Assembly: GCA_021234155.1 (NCBI GenBank)
Contig: JAJEKV010000054.1
Coordinates: 2,027,468-2,091,467 of the forward strand
From: Isoetes taiwanensis
Taxonomy: Eukaryota; Streptophyta; Lycopodiopsida; Isoetales; Isoetaceae
DNA: 64,000 nucleotides
Reading direction: 5' to 3'
Part shown: piece by piece, positions 12,511 to 25,897 of the stretch
Position numbering within the stretch: position 1 is the stretch's first letter
How the letters are laid out: each line of letters begins with the position of its first letter
Made by a program: the position numbers and the translations under genes
Notes under the pieces: model-generated
Told to the model about the DNA's origin: nothing
Database searches by the model: none
What the model saw: the letters and a program-made list of their open reading frames with translations, nothing else

Positions 12511-13634
12511 TGACTCAAAGGTGACTAGAGGGCCTTTGCCCTTATTCGACTTGAATCAATGGAGAGTGACGCATCACTCCACGGGTGTCGAGCCCATGCC
12601 TTGCCCACACGCAGTGGCAAGCCATTAGACCTAGTCCACAGTGATCCCCGGTAGCACTAACACACCATAGGGATCGTTCAAGAGTCAGAACACGAACCTC
12701 CTTATAAGCCAGTCTGGCCCCTTCACCCACAACCAGGTGTGGCTCTTATGCACAAGGTAGAATCTATGAAGTAAGCTAGAGAGGCTAATCTAGGAGCATC
12801 TACTACCAAGCTTTAGGTCTCTACCCCCCTTCCCAATACAAGGAGTTCATAGAGATACATCATCCATATACATCACAGAAGAACTAAAGAACAAGATCTA
12901 ATCTATATCATAGAGTTAGGTTCTTTAGTTAGAGTTTGGTATCTAGAGATCTAGAGGGCTGCTATGGGCAATTTAATAGGCTAAACCTCTTGATTTAATG
13001 ACTAGAAGATGGTTTAGGCTATTAAATTCTAAATCCCTGATCCTTGAGTTCCTCCTCCCGACTGAGCTCAACCATCCGCTAAACTTTCGAATCAAAGGGA
13101 AACTAATGGGGCAATTCGGCTCGGGGCAGTTCGGGGCGGTTTTGACCCCCACAGGCGATCAAAAGCAGAGCTCTAAAACCCTAGAAACGAAAAAATAGGC
13201 AAGTTAGGGTTTCCCTTCTTAAATAGACAAAGGGGTTGGCTAGGGTTTCCAATTATCCCCTTTAGGCATGTGGGATAATTGGGAATGGGCCCACTTGCCT
13301 TTAATGGCTAGGTGGCAAAATGTGCCCACATGGAAAAGTGTGCACCTTAATAAATGTAATGCATTGGTAAATGTGCACATTAATGACAAATGCACACTTG
13401 GGTATGGCCCACTTGGCATAAAGTGTCCACATGGGAAAATGTGCACCTAGATAAATGTGCACATGGGTAAATGTGCACATTAATAAATGCACACTCCTTG
13501 CAAGTTACCCCCTAGGGGCTACCCGCCTGGCTATACGTCGGCGTACACGTCAGTCGGGGTGGCGTGTCTGCGTGATTTAGGGTAGTACAAGATATCGTCC
13601 CGGGACCGTGATATCTTTGTCTTTGAACGTCACA
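12511..13634 (-). repeat. 3' LTR of Element 2, truncated by Element 1
   Basis: Same sequence as 31517-32634 and, inverted, as 60657-61790. The right end CGTCACA at 13628-13634 is the LTR start in element orientation. The left end stops at the Element 1 insertion, so about 0.55 kb of the LTR is displaced out of the window. It contains the TGTGCACA-rich subrepeats (about 13310-13500). Confidence 0.85.
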
Positions 13635-13646
13635 TTCTCCCCACCT
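13635..13646 (-). promoter_or_regulatory. Polypurine tract of Element 2
   Basis: On the minus strand the tract reads ggtggggagaa directly before TGTGACG, identical to the Element 3 tract. A second copy of the aggtgggga core lies about 50 bp further in (around 13680-13690), as it also does in Element 3. Confidence 0.75.
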
Positions 13647-14989
13647 TGAAATGATGCTGTCCGCAGCATCGTGGGTCTCCCCACCTTGGAATCTTCCTAA
13701 CCTGCAATCAACCTGATGCATCCGATATACTACTATAATACTTACACATTTATTAAGATTACCTTAAGGTAATATTTTTAAATCATTATTACGCCATTAC
13801 ATTATCAAATAACTTGTCAATTCGTAACTTCTATTAAAACAAGGTACTTATTAGTCTCCGTTATCACAACATTTAGTTTATCACAATTTAACACTTTCAT
13901 ATACAATTATTATTTACGGTACTCTTCATTCCTTGCAACACATTCCAACAAAATTTGTGTTGCAAGTCTTCGCACCTTAAAATCCTGCATTAATTTTACA
14001 ATATCTATAATTACATACTTACTATGTTAATTATTAGAATTACTTTAAGGTAATGTTTAAGACATTACTGTACTACACAAGGCCCCCAAAATTGAATTAG
14101 TATGACTTTTTCCTAATGATTTCATAATGAAAACCAATTCTTAAAATCAATATCGATTTGTGGGCCAAAACGTTTACAAACCATGTCTAGTTATACAATA
14201 TAGTTCATTAATGCAATTTCATAATATGATAAACAAATACTGTTTCAGAACATGGTATTGAAAGATGATAATTGTAGCTGGTTTTCATGACAACTTAAAT
14301 ATATGATATGCGCTATTACTGAATTTATTAAGTTTATCAGAGTGGTATTTGATCACATTTATTATGTTTGATTTATTGCATTGTTATTTTGCATGGTATT
14401 TATTATGATATTTTATCATACTAATCTCATCAACAAAACTATAGTATGTTTATTTTTCCATGATACTAATACAATTAAAGAATGTTGTAAACATATCTAA
14501 CTTTGAATGTGAAAAAAAACTAGTGTGCTTTTTTGTTTTACAATATCAATACGATTATATACATGGTAAATTTCAGCATATTGTTCATTTGGACATTTTT
14601 TCCAAATCTGGGTTTTTTTTTTATCAGTATTTTTATTCATGAGGTATTACAAAAGCAAAGACTATAAAAGACAAAGGTGCTCAAAAATTTGTCCATTAAA
14701 TTTTGCTACCAGAACAATAGTATCAGGCTTTTACAGCCATCAAATGCCCTAATGAGTATCAATGAGGTTAATTTATGAGTTGTGTAGCTTTTATCACAGC
14801 AAATAAACACCTCCTTGGCTTCGGAACTTGAGTTCAACACCGTTTATTGTTCGTCTACAATAACTTCAATTCCTTACCACCTTCACAGGTTGGGCTTGTA
14901 AAATTGCCATAGTGATGCACCTGTTAGAATCAACAGATTGAGAAACACTATGCATATGACTGCAATCATACAACTATGAACAAGTAAAC

Positions 14990-15030
14990 AGCATGGCAAA
15001 ATATTTAGGTGCATGGCAAAATATTTAGGT
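14990..15030. repeat. 20-bp tandem duplication
   Basis: The unit gcatggcaaaatatttaggt is present twice in direct succession. Confidence 0.8.
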
Positions 15031-15031
15031 T

Positions 15032-15226
15032 CTAAGGAGAGTTGCAATTCCAAGTAACAAACAACCCAAAATTTACCTGTGCCTTATGAGCTTCGATAGA
15101 ATGCAAAGGCTTCTCAAAACTTGCTGCTATAGTATACAATATTAGAAGATAGCGATGCAAGGCCTCCTTTCCATGCCCATTATGAACACATGCTGCAATA
15201 AGAGTCGTCCAAGTTACCACCATCAT
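15032..15226 (-). pseudogene. Captured fragment of a PPR protein gene
   Basis: The minus strand reads VVTWTTLIAACVHNGHGKEA, the typical core of a plant pentatricopeptide repeat (..VVTWTTLI...Q.GHGKEAL), for about 28 residues. It then loses similarity before a possible splice donor (cacag|gtaaat) near 15077. PPR proteins bind organellar RNA, but this piece is far too short to act. It lies inside the CAC-ended transposon and is best read as captured host sequence. Confidence 0.5.
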
Positions 15227-15878
15227 TAACCAGCTATGTTAAACTAGACTAGTTATATTAAAACACAGGTACTTATGTGCAGCATCTATTTACCATCCAT
15301 TGTATGTTGCCTTCTGAAACAATTATCAGTCCCAAATACAAAGCATTTAGCACCCTGCAATCCCAAACAATACTACATGGACTAAAAGTGAACATTTCCT
15401 TTAGGTTCCCATTCTACTCAGCATCTACAACATAAGTTCAACAGCATTATTACATTTTTTTGACATGAACTGAAGCACTTAAGGCCAGGCAGAAAAATCC
15501 ATAACCACCTGCACTGTATTCTTTCTATTTTAGTTCTAACTAGCTAACCTAGGGCTTAAGGAAGCAAAGCTGCCTATGCAAACAAAACACAGCAATGCCC
15601 AACTGCCTAACAACAACCAGCTACCCCTATTCCCTATCAAAGCACCCTTGCAACCGACCTCACCTAATCTGATGCTGCATTAGCTAAGCAAGCATAACAA
15701 CAACCTGAAGAAGGTCTAATTAAATGGCGATCCACTACCTTCCAAACAACTAGAAACACAAAGTGTCTATCCTATAAATACTTAAAACAACTATATTGTC
15801 TGCAGCTATACTACTGTCTTATAGCAATCTAGATCTGCCCAAAGCACCTATAAAGCCCTACATGCAATGAGTACTATC

Positions 15879-16054
15879 AAGTCCAATGAAATTAATCATC
15901 ATTCAAAGCATTATTACATGTGTAAGATCACAAAAAAATCTACACATACTTGTACAGGGCATGGATCAAGTCGAATGACGCAATTAATAATCATTCAAAG
16001 AATTATTACATGTGTAAGATCACAAAAAAGCCTACACATACTTGCACAGGGTAT
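15879..16054 (+). repeat. Tandem duplication of ~85-90 bp inside the nested transposon
   Basis: Two adjacent units share attcaaag.attattacatg, tgtaagatcacaaaaaa and ctacacatacttg.acaggg. They differ at a handful of positions. No coding role is evident. Confidence 0.75.
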
Positions 16055-16935
16055 GGATATAGGCTATCCATAGCCGAGCTTCATAACAGCATTTGCTCCC
16101 AAGAAAAGAACACAGCCATACAATGCATTGACTCATAGAGCAAAAACGCCAGTAAACACTAGAAACAAACCTGAATCGTTTCGCCTCCAGCGTTATATGA
16201 GTATTTTCGCTTGATGCAAGAGCGCAGTCAGCACAAGAGGGTCAGAACTTTACCAACAGGGTATCCAGCGGTATACGGCCCTGTTTAATTTCTCCAAACA
16301 ACCTCATCATCTGTGAGTAAATCGTATGAATCCAAAGCTCTACTCTTCAATGGATCTATTTGGCCATAGTACTTACCTCAGTCATAAGAGGCTTCCCATA
16401 TCATCAACGAAATGGCTCCAAAACCGTCATAGAATTTTCTTTCCTAAGAGTAATCGGGTCCCTACTTCCCAAATCTGGATGCCAGAACTTTTGTTTATTA
16501 TGAGTAGAAGGAATCGACTCCCATGCTTCGAAAATATAGATCAGCTCACCTGCTTTACAAAGACAGAGAGGCATCACCCGGCTCAAGAGGACCATCCAGA
16601 ATAGCAATTGCTCGTTTTTGGCAAAAGCCCTAACCCTAAATGGAATCTCCATAGCCCAGCTTTCCTCAAAACGTTTTTGCACAGTAAATGACCGAACGAA
16701 ATAAATCCTTTTTCCACAAAGAGGTGAGAAATAATTTCCAAAAAGGTGAGAAATAATTTCCAAAGCTACCTTTAATGTAAACTGCTCAGCAACCACATCC
16801 CAAAATTTAGCTAGCTTGTACCTGTGGTTGTTATGAGAGACGTGATTTTTTGGGGTTTTGGTCAAAAACAAAAAAAACAACTAGAACAACAAAATTTGAT
16901 TTTTTTTTTTTTTTTTTTTACAGTAACATTTCCAT

Positions 16936-17215
16936 TATCAAGAAAAGCTTGTACGATCGTATGGCCGTTTGGACAAGCAGAAACTGTTGTGAATGGATTG
17001 GAGTTACGTGCAACCCCTCAACAGGCCGAGTAACCGACCTTGACGTCCCCTACTCAGTCTTACCCATTCTACACTTGAAATACTAGGAGTCTTGAAACCA
17101 TTCTGTCATATGAGTTATCTTCACAGGCCCCATTTCATCCTCCATCTCCATTCTCAAAAAGTTTAGGAAGGTTCATCTCTCGGACAATAAAGCCATCACT
17201 GGTGACCTCACCAGA
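16936..17215 (+). pseudogene. Captured fragment of an LRR receptor-like gene
   Basis: One frame reads KKSLYDRMAVWTSRNCCEWI followed by GVTCNPSTGRVTDLDVP. This is the N-terminal cap (LRRNT) of plant LRR receptor-like proteins: W..NCC.W.GV.CN..TGRV..LD. A second frame at about 17160-17213 reads FRKVHLSDNKAITGDL, like a following LRR. The frame ends at TAG 17084-17086 and the rest of the receptor is missing. A poly-T run of about 20 (16899-16919) precedes it. It is cargo of the CAC-ended transposon, not a working gene. Confidence 0.6.
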
Positions 17216-18120
17216 AGAGGAGAGGCTCTGGATATTAGGGATATTATATCTTTTATCAATATGCGAGAGCCAAACCCAAAATGGCTAATTGAAGGACAAG
17301 AGAAGATATGGAAGACTGTCTCATCATGACTGCTACAAAGAGAATAGATGGTAGAGTCCACATTTTGGAAGTTTCTTTTGATCATCCCAACTTTACTTAG
17401 CAAGGCATCATGGAGGACCTACAAGAAGAAGGCTCTAATTTTAGGGGAGGAATAGGATTCAGCTGGATCTTTTTCTTAAAAAGGATTTCAAAGATGCCTT
17501 GCTTAATAGCATGTTTAGCCCCTTTACCAGGGAGGAGGGCCTGATAAATTTTAGAAACCTTATAGATGCCCTTGTTCTTATGGAACCAGTTAATAGAAGT
17601 GGAGCTACTATCAGAACCATCTTAACCCAAATAAGGAGAGTAAATGTTAAGCACATGCTTATAAATGGTTTTGTTGGTTTTATTGCTGGCAAGGTGGTCC
17701 TGCAGCTTGTTCCAGCTTAACCAGTCACCACCCTCATCACTAAGGTCTAAAACAGTTAAAATATTAGCAGCATGCTACTGCTTGTAGCAGATGGGGTGCT
17801 TGGCAGCCATACAGACAGAGACTCAGGAGCAAGTATGGAGGACAAGAAAATAGAAGTATCTCTAACCGAGTTGGTTATTCTATCATGCTCAAAGACAGCA
17901 GCCACCAATTTCCATGCATTATTAAGGATACTTCTCATTATTAGAAGCACAATTAAAATCATAGAAGGCTGAGTTTGGAAGCTGGTGTTTCGTAGTGGAG
18001 CTCCCAAAAGGCTTACTCTTATTTAGCCAGAATCGAATGAACTCCATGGCTGGAGACTAATTGCCAAGAATAGCTTTCAGGACTTGAGCTTGAAGGAAGA
18101 GAGATTTGCATCTTAGACTA
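17173..18120 (-). pseudogene. LINE-type retroelement fragment with zf-RVT domain
   Basis: On the minus strand the frame near 17403-17270 reads LLSKVGMIKRNFQNVD, then C..C...DETVFHIFSCPSI. This is the zinc-binding domain that follows reverse transcriptase in plant non-LTR retroelements (L....L.KR......C..C....E...H.F..C). Upstream pieces such as NWFHKNKGIYKVSKIYQ (about 17530-17590) fit the linker before that domain. Several frameshifts and stops are present and no RT core is seen. Confidence 0.5.
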
Positions 18121-19273
18121 CCATCCTTTTTACCATTTTTCCTTTATCAATAATGAGGATGGAGAAATGTATCATGGATTCACCACCATATTTTTCTATC
18201 CATACGTCTAAAATCTGAACATTGCTCAGGAATATCAAAGTCTTATGCTTGACATTATTTAGATTTTTATATTAGGACATTACATACCCCTTATCAAAAT
18301 GGACACATGCAACAACATTTGCTAGAATGATATATGAGTGTAGCAAAAGGATTCGACCTATTTGCTCGAGGAGACTGCTTAATGCTGATGCTCTACACCA
18401 TACATCTATAACTCCTCACCATTGGAACAAAATATGTGCACGCTCTCATATGTGTACCAACTAGTATATCACAAAGAATACATTGGAAGAAAAATAGTAC
18501 AAATATACACTTGGTCTGATATAAAACTGGAATCTGCCTGATTTGTTAGGTATACTTTAGGGGATTGCATGGATGGGTCAGGGATGCCATTCTAACACAA
18601 TATAAGCCGGAGTGGACATCAGATTTGGGCAAGTAGGCTGAAGCCTCTCTTGTGATCCGCTACATATAATGGTAGAAAACAAGAAACGATGCATAGATAC
18701 CGTGCAACCAGTAAAAAGAGTCAATGTACATAATATAAGTTTACAAACACAATTAAGGATCACACCCTAAAAGTAGGGCAAAATTAGATATAATAGTCGA
18801 AATTACTAGTTAACCTAAAAAAACTATACTCAAAGTCAGTAGTGACACTAAGAATTGAAACACGTATATTGGAAAAACAACCACATAAACCAACATAATA
18901 GATTGCTAACAAGCATATTAAATAAGCATGTGCAAAAACCTCAGTATACTTGCAAAATCAAACATGGTTTTTAAAAAACTTGGGAGCATTAAAACTAGGC
19001 TAAAAAGTATATATGATAGTGATAAGCAATCTGTAAAATCATCTTAAATTATAATATTGAGAATGTATGCTTAAAAATCACCTCTTAAACTAGTAATAAA
19101 TTTAAGAAACTAGTGTTAGATATAAAATTAATATAAGAACTATGATCGTACTAGTAGTGATTATGAAAGCCATATAGTTTTTCTTGATATTCTGAATTGC
19201 ATGTCGTAAAAACCACTCTTATACTGGTTTCCATCATGATTAAGAATGCGAGTTAATTTTTGGGGGCCTTGTG
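18121..19273. other. Non-coding right part of the nested transposon
   Basis: AT-rich sequence with no recognisable gene up to the right terminal inverted repeat at 19254-19273. Confidence 0.5.
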
Positions 19274-22200
19274 CTATTTCATTATCCAATTAACTTATCA
19301 CTTCATAACTTAATCCACGCAAGGTAATTATTAACGTTACTTAATACAACATTTAAGTTTATCAAAGTTTATCAATTTCATACAAAATTTACACTTCTAA
19401 GGTACTCTTCATCCCTTGCAACACATTATAACAAAATTTGTGTTGCAAGTCTTCGTAGCTCGACCTCCTTGCCCTCCCAAGTTTCTATTGGCCTGTGCAA
19501 TTAGACCTACATTATTACCATTTTAATTATTAATAAAATTTTGGTTATATGGTGACCACCCCACCTATCTACATGAATGCATGGCTCACAGAGGGAAGAG
19601 GATGCTTCTTCCATCGTGGTAGTGGAGACAATACCTATAATGCCTATATGCGCTCATGCCTACACCCTAGTTGCCCCGGTGGAGGATAGGGTCCTTCCCG
19701 TGATATGGGGTGTGAAGGACGATTCCTCCTATCAAAGCATATATGGGGCTAGAGATGCTTTTTCCTATCAATGCATTCTGAATGACCTCCTTTCTCGAGG
19801 GTCGCCTACTTCCGTGGAACAGAAGTAGACTTTCTAATCTACCTTCCACTCATCCAAGCGGAAATGCGGTCATGCCTACAGTGGCATTACACCACGCCCT
19901 AGAGATCACCGTAGTGGTCCCATCATCGGTAAATACGCATGCAACCCATACCTGGCATAGGTTGCATGCGTAGATTAATCTTAACTACACATGAAACTAA
20001 TCTAAACACAAATCGACATGCCCGGTTTCCATTTTTCTTTGGCTCCTTTAATGCATGTGATTAACATAATTACCCTAAGGTAATATTTATGAATTAACAT
20101 TATCATAGTATCGGATACATTACTTCCGATAGTACAATTATATTTACACTAAGCTTTGCAATATTTAACGACTTTTAGATCGCGATTATTTAAACAATAA
20201 CCCTAATTTAGACCCATTGTCACATAGACAAGGTTTTAATTATCATACACAAGAATTAGATGTGCTTCTTATTCTCTTCCTTGGGTCCTGCATTACCCTT
20301 GGACGTATATCCCTAAGATGTACTTAAGTATATCCGAATTCTATTTTCTATTTATATTTATAAGGACCCCGAGGTCATATAACTATCCTTGGAAGGAATT
20401 GCATCCTTGCGAAGGATTAATTAACATGCTACCTCACATTATCGTTGTTATTTAACTTATTTCCCTATGATACATATACGCATAAACAATTTCTATCGGT
20501 TATTAGGATCTATATTTAACTTATCTATAAGACACATTAAAGCTTATAATACATGCGCACACCTTACCTAAGGCTAGAACGCATCCACCCATTGAGTCAA
20601 GGCCGAGTAATTTGGAGATGACTTGGTCGTTGCATTGCTCCCATACTTTTGCTCCACTTCATTGGTGTAGTTAGCTACTACGTCAGTCTCGCACGTTGAA
20701 GGCCTCCTGAGCACTAAGGTATCTATCTATCTTACGCTCTATTTGCTTCGGCCATTGCCGGAGTGAACTCTATTCTACGGGTCGGTCAATTCGATGCAAG
20801 TACGTTCAATCATCAGATTGAGCCCTCCCACTTTCATCGAAAAAGAAAATGGTCTCTGCACCCTTCGCAATGACGTTGTACACAACGTCATATCTATTCT
20901 CTCCCCTTAAGAGATTATACGCTTCTTACTTAGCGCATTAATTTACTAGCCTTAGCTAACATATATAACCATCTAAGATGGATGCACATATTATGTTATC
21001 ATTTATTTCAATATAGTTATGGGTTACCTACTTAGTTAGAACGATTCTAAACCACAAGGTTTTGTCATGACGACAATTCCTTTTGTCTCAAAAGACTATT
21101 TGATTACTATAATTCTTATTTTAGATGTACTTTACATGTATTATTCTTTTATATTTTAGAGATTCCCCCTTTCTTAGTTATTTAACTCTTGGAATATTCC
21201 TACCAATCGAATTGATGCCATCGTAACAAGTTGGCCGGACTTGTTAGATTACTTCTTTTCTTTCGGTTGGATTATTCTTTTGGAGGTACTAGATTTATAC
21301 ATGGTCAACAATTATCCTAGTAATGATTCCTTCTTAGCGAGGTGATCAATCTCACCAAGTGGTTTCAATATGTTGGATGTCTGTTAACAATCGTGTATAA
21401 TTATAGTTACTCCTATGCATTTCCTTCCCAATCCTTGACGCTTAGCTCAATATTGGGGCAATCCTTTCAACGCGAATATCTGGAAATGCCTTCTAATCCC
21501 AATATGGATGTTACCATCCCTACATTTAACCTACTAGGCCCCATGGCCTTAGATCCTTGAGCTTGCTAGAAGCTCATCCGCTCGTTGCCTGCTTGAAGCA
21601 GCAAGGTAACGTTCTTCCGAGTCGCTCGATACTTCAGTCTCCTTGACGGTCGCTCCTCTTTGATGTAGAGGCTGGGGCTTTGATGGCGTAGTTGATCACT
21701 TGAATCTTCCATGCCGCTTTTCAAAAGCCTGAAGGTGGCGCCGTTGAAAAAGATCTTTCATCTTGAACTCTTTGTCTTGGCAGCTAAAGGACGACTCTGT
21801 ATCCAATATTGTTTCTCCGACTCCATCGACGTCTCATACGTCAAGTCCTCTTGTCGTTATTGTGTTGCTCGAAGAGTGTTGAGGATGTTGATTGCTTTAC
21901 CCCTGCAAATTGCGTGACATCTCTTCCTTTGATCTGTTACGCTATGGGAGGGAAGGAATAACAAGGGAACTATACATGCAAAGCATATAGCTTACATAAT
22001 TACAATTACTACTAGAGCTATTAGGTCCCCCTTGTGCCTCCCTTCGAGTTGCACACCTACTCCTTGACAATGTTATCGGTGTTCCTCCCGGTGCAATGGT
22101 GTTGACGATATATATCCTCCTATTTGTGCGTCAGCTCGTACTCCGGGGTAACTTGTTGAGATACTTGGGCCCTCCGGTATTTGTCAACTATGGCACAACA

Positions 22201-25200
22201 CGCTTTGCATCACATTCTAACTAAAGGTGTGCTGGTCGTTGATGCCTCGACATTTCGGTCTGCTTCCTGATCCTGTTCTCGGGCGGTAATTGTTCCCCCC
22301 TTCATGATACTTGAAGCTATATGAAGGCGTCTCTTGAAGCTGTGCGCGATTCTTTTGGCTATACTCCTCTGGAGTTGTTCTCTTCTGCAGTTGTTCTTTG
22401 AATCATCCATCCTTGGGTTCACCAAGTTGCATGCAAGTCCTCGTGCAAGTCATCGGCTCGCCTCGCCTCAGCTAGTTGCTTCTCCATCGAGCTTCCAATC
22501 TTCCTTGTTTGATCCCCTCGGTCACATGGCTTGGACATTGTCACGTTCCTCAGTGCTATGCCGTCTTCTTGTCTTGAGGTACCTTCCGGTGGTTTTGATT
22601 GTGCTCGTCAGTTTTGATCCTCCTGTTGCCTCTAGGGAGCTCGTGGAAGAAGTCGGTTGCTAGCACTTCTCCAGCTTTCAGTTCCTGACCTTTGTCCCTC
22701 TATGCATGTCGGTCTCTCTGGCAAGTAAAGCATCATGGCTCTCCTTCCTGCTGGCTATGTTGTCGGGATGATGGATCCTTATATCTGCGCAGCTTGACCC
22801 TTGAGTTGAAGAAGTACCTGCCTTAGATATACTCTTGTCGTTGAATAGCCTGGCTACTATCTTGAACTCTCTTTTTGCCGAAGGTGCTTCAGTTGCTATC
22901 CTTGTTGTTAAGGTGTCGAATGCTTCTACCTTGGGCGTTTGATGTCCCACATGTCGGAGATACGATCGGCTTCTTTTCTTCTAATTACTGGTAGGAGTAC
23001 CTGACGAAGCCATCACCTAGTTGTTGAAGGCTCATCTCCTCGTCGCAGTGCCTTTCGTAAGTGCCTCTCCATCTAATACACGTGTCCTAGCGCATCACCC
23101 TATATTACCACAAGGTGGAATTATGGTCGTCGAGATGTTGCCTTCTTAGTTGGCTCGTTGATGTCGGGTCGTTCCTCCTTCTATTGTTGAGGCCACTCGT
23201 GTCATAAGTTCGTCAAGTGTTGCCGCTGCCACAAGAGGTAGTGTTGCACCCTGACGATGTGCTGGTGCAGCGCTGATGATCTTGACATGACCGGTGTTGT
23301 CTCTTATTCTGACATTGGGTGGACGAGCGGTCTTCTACTTGAGGGCACTTCCCGAAGTGTCTTGGCCACTGGTCGTTTCTCCCTTGTACTTGCTCTTCCA
23401 TTTTGATCTTGGGCTATAGTTGTGCTTCCTTGCTTCCTCCTTTGGTAGTCGAAGTGAAGGAGCTTCCTAATCTAAGATATACAATAGACATATACGCATT
23501 TACATTGGAATTTTAATTCATCCACTTTTTCAAAACAACTACGAAGATCTACTTAAATGTTTATACTCCTTTAGGGTTTTCCCCTCCTCCTATCGCATTT
23601 GATCCGCGGTTTTTCTTTGCATCTTCTTCGCGGTTGACTCGGGATTCCTTGAGATCTTTTGCTACTATTGTTGAGCTTCATGTCTGATCCGGAAGCTCGT
23701 CACCCCAATTTGCGAAGAGTGTTCGTCAATGTGATCCTTTGAAAAGGATGCTCCTCCTTAATGTGTATGTCTGTCGTAAGGAATGCGGTGACCGCTCAAC
23801 GTCCCTATATGCAGTGTGTCGTTGCAAGGTTGCCGATGTGCGGTGCCATTGATCGGTTAAGTAGGATCACCTGGCTGTTGCAGTTGGGCATTCTTGAATG
23901 TCTTCGAAGCTCTGAGATCGTGGTCGGTAGGCAGGCATTGTCATTCCTCCGCAGGTTGAATTTCTGAGTGCGACTCATGTTGCTTGGGCTTTGCTTCATT
24001 CCGAGGTGCCTCTCCTGTGCCTGGAAGTGTGATCGTCTCCATTGCCCCTTCCATGGCTCCTTCCGGTCGCCTTTGCGTGATTTGTACCTGCTGGCTAGGT
24101 CGTCTCCTCCGTCCTTTGGGTCCTATCCATTCGAGTTTCGCACTCCTTGGCTGACGTAGTAAAGTCGTCCTTCCTTTGGTTTCTAGGTGTTTCTGGGTCC
24201 AGAATTCTTGTTCGAGCGGAATATTCTCCTCCTTGATCTTGCCTCTAATGCTGATATAGGCCTTCAAGTTGGAGATGTTCCTTCCCTGATATGCGTCTCC
24301 TCCCCCTCATGGTCTCCTACTTTTTGGAACCGATGAAAGTTCTCCTGCTGGTGCAAGGGAGCTGGAAGCTCGTCCTGGTCATCCTTAGGTGCTTCGTGGT
24401 TGTCTAGCTTGGTTGCTCCTTTTGTTGACGTTGCATGACATTCGCTTGTGCTACTGGGCTGCAAGGTCGTGGTTGCCTTCCCTCCGGTTTCTATACGCTC
24501 ATGTGTCAGCATGACTTCTCTCCTCGACGGAAGATTATGCCGTCTGGCCCTAGCTCATGATGCTAACGCGGCATCGATGTCTAACGTCTTCCTGCACCTG
24601 TATTTTGCTGCCTTGCGTTCTTCCATTTGAAACTCATGTACGTCGAGTTGGTGAAGGCGTCGAGATCCTCTTTCTGGTGTGAGCTCGTGGACGTGGTAGC
24701 CGGGAGGTTGACATCTAGAAAAATTCTTGATGCCGTTGGTTACCAATATTCTTCCCATTTGATGAAGAGTGATGATAGGCCGGTGGTGTCATGTTCTACT
24801 CATTTGTCGATTGAGTTGTTTGTCGTTGTGCTTCCTTCTCTTGGGTCTACCTTTTCGGTCTCCTCTCCTTATCTGTCTGTACATCGGCTGGGACCTTGAT
24901 GTCTTCAAGGAGTTGCGCCTCTAGCTCGTCTGTGCCTCTGGCCCTGTACTTCGAAAGCAACGCTCGTATCCTAGAGTCTAAGGGTCTACTTGAAGGGCTC
25001 TCCTACAACATTTTGTGCTCTATAAGCAAGCAAGATGGCTCGGCGGCAAGACATGGAGACATATCTATAATCTACAAGTCTATGGACATTAGGACGTGTG
25101 GTATGGCATGAAATGAGGGTTGTTTTGCAAAACCTCCATGATGTTTGAGGCATACTCTAAGGTCCTAGCAAAGTTGGTTTGGGGGTCCAATCTCTACACA

Positions 25201-25684
25201 TGGAGTGACTTGGACGGCTCTAGACTCTAGCTCCTTTCTAGGTATCCTGGCAATATGGAAGTGTCAATGTGGCAGCTATATAAGTCAAACTCTATTAGAA
25301 GGACACAGAATTAGGTCAAGGTTTATGCCTTTGGCATGAGCAGAGGTGATGTACAAACAGTTGAACTTGGGTTGCTATGCTGAGGTCTAGATGACGATAA
25401 CAACTGGGTGTTCTTGAGCACATCTATCTAGGAGTAAGACATCAGCTTCGAGCCGAGAGCAATACTTGCGAGGTACTAATGGGGTATGCTTCTACAAACA
25501 AACCACAGTTTGGAAAAACAATTCAAGGGTTTGAGAATTTTTGGTCATTTTGAGCTGGGGTTTGACATTTCTAGCCTAATTTAAGGTCATAAATGGATTT
25601 TAGGCTGTCTAACGGTCCTATTGCAACAAATTTCAGGCGATTTGGAGCTTTGTAGCTCAAGTTATGGAGGTTCAAAGTTTGGAG
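19274..25684 (-). other. Interior of Element 2 without recognisable gag or pol
   Basis: This stretch aligns in reverse with about 53760-60220 of Element 3. Minus-strand translations give several 60-110 residue pieces (22210-22425, 22678-22950, 23213-23401, 23941-24267, 24264-24512, 24555-24758) rich in K, R, E, Q and S, some with counterparts in Element 3 (for example EWIGPKGR near 24130 and 55300). They contain no RT, integrase or protease motif and no convincing CCHC knuckle. They may be the wreck of one gag-like or cargo ORF, or non-coding. Confidence 0.5.
19934..19972. other. Conserved hairpin in the 3' part of the Element 2 interior
   Basis: Arms TACGCATGCAACC and GGTTGCATGCGTA are perfectly complementary over 13 bp around a 13-nt loop. 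Element 3 keeps a diverged version at about 59518-59555 (ACGCATGCAACC ... GCATGCGT). Confidence 0.7.
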
Positions 25685-25751
25685 GTCTCACACATTGCGC
25701 CCAGACCAATAATGAACTTTTCATTTTCTGTCCTGGCGCGACGTGTGAGAC
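25685..25751 (-). other. Leader hairpin H3 of Element 2
   Basis: Arms GTCTCACACATTGCGCC and GGCGCGACGTGTGAGAC enclose a loop that can itself pair (AATGAA/TTCATT). It is nearly identical to hairpin H2 about 200 bp away and has a degenerate counterpart at 53691-53754 of Element 3. Confidence 0.7.
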
Positions 25752-25897
25752 ATTGGCTCTAAATGGATTAAACTTGTCCAATTTTGGTGATATAAGGGTC
25801 TAATTCTACTGGACTCATCGAGTTAGGCAGAATTGACCCCTTATTTGGTCGATTTGGAGCAGTTTTGGGCACTTTTGGGGCATGGTCTCACAGCATG

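Larger units (their letters stand above)
14076..19273. mobile_element. 5.2 kb DNA transposon with CAC termini (CACTA-like), nested in Element 2
   Basis: The ends are inverted: CACAAGGCCCCCAAAA at the left and TTTTTGGGGGCCTTGTG at the right. It is flanked by CTA at 14073-14075 and 19274-19276. Element 3 has the empty site, where the two flanks run together around a single CTA at about 60220. CAC termini with a 3-bp duplication fit the CACTA superfamily, although the canonical CACTA is CACAA here. No transposase is recognised. The cargo includes PPR-like, LRR-receptor-like and LINE-like fragments, as in gene-capturing non-autonomous elements. Confidence 0.75.

Noticed and set aside
13268-13492. 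Repetitive MCTFTHVHIY-type frames, also at 32248-32499, 50710-50892 and 60805-61014
   Set aside because: They are translations of the TGTGCACA subrepeats in the LTRs.
19577-19828. 84-codon frame antisense to Element 2, with partial similarity in Element 3
   Set aside because: Conservation is explained by the shared DNA of the two copies; no motif or promoter supports it.
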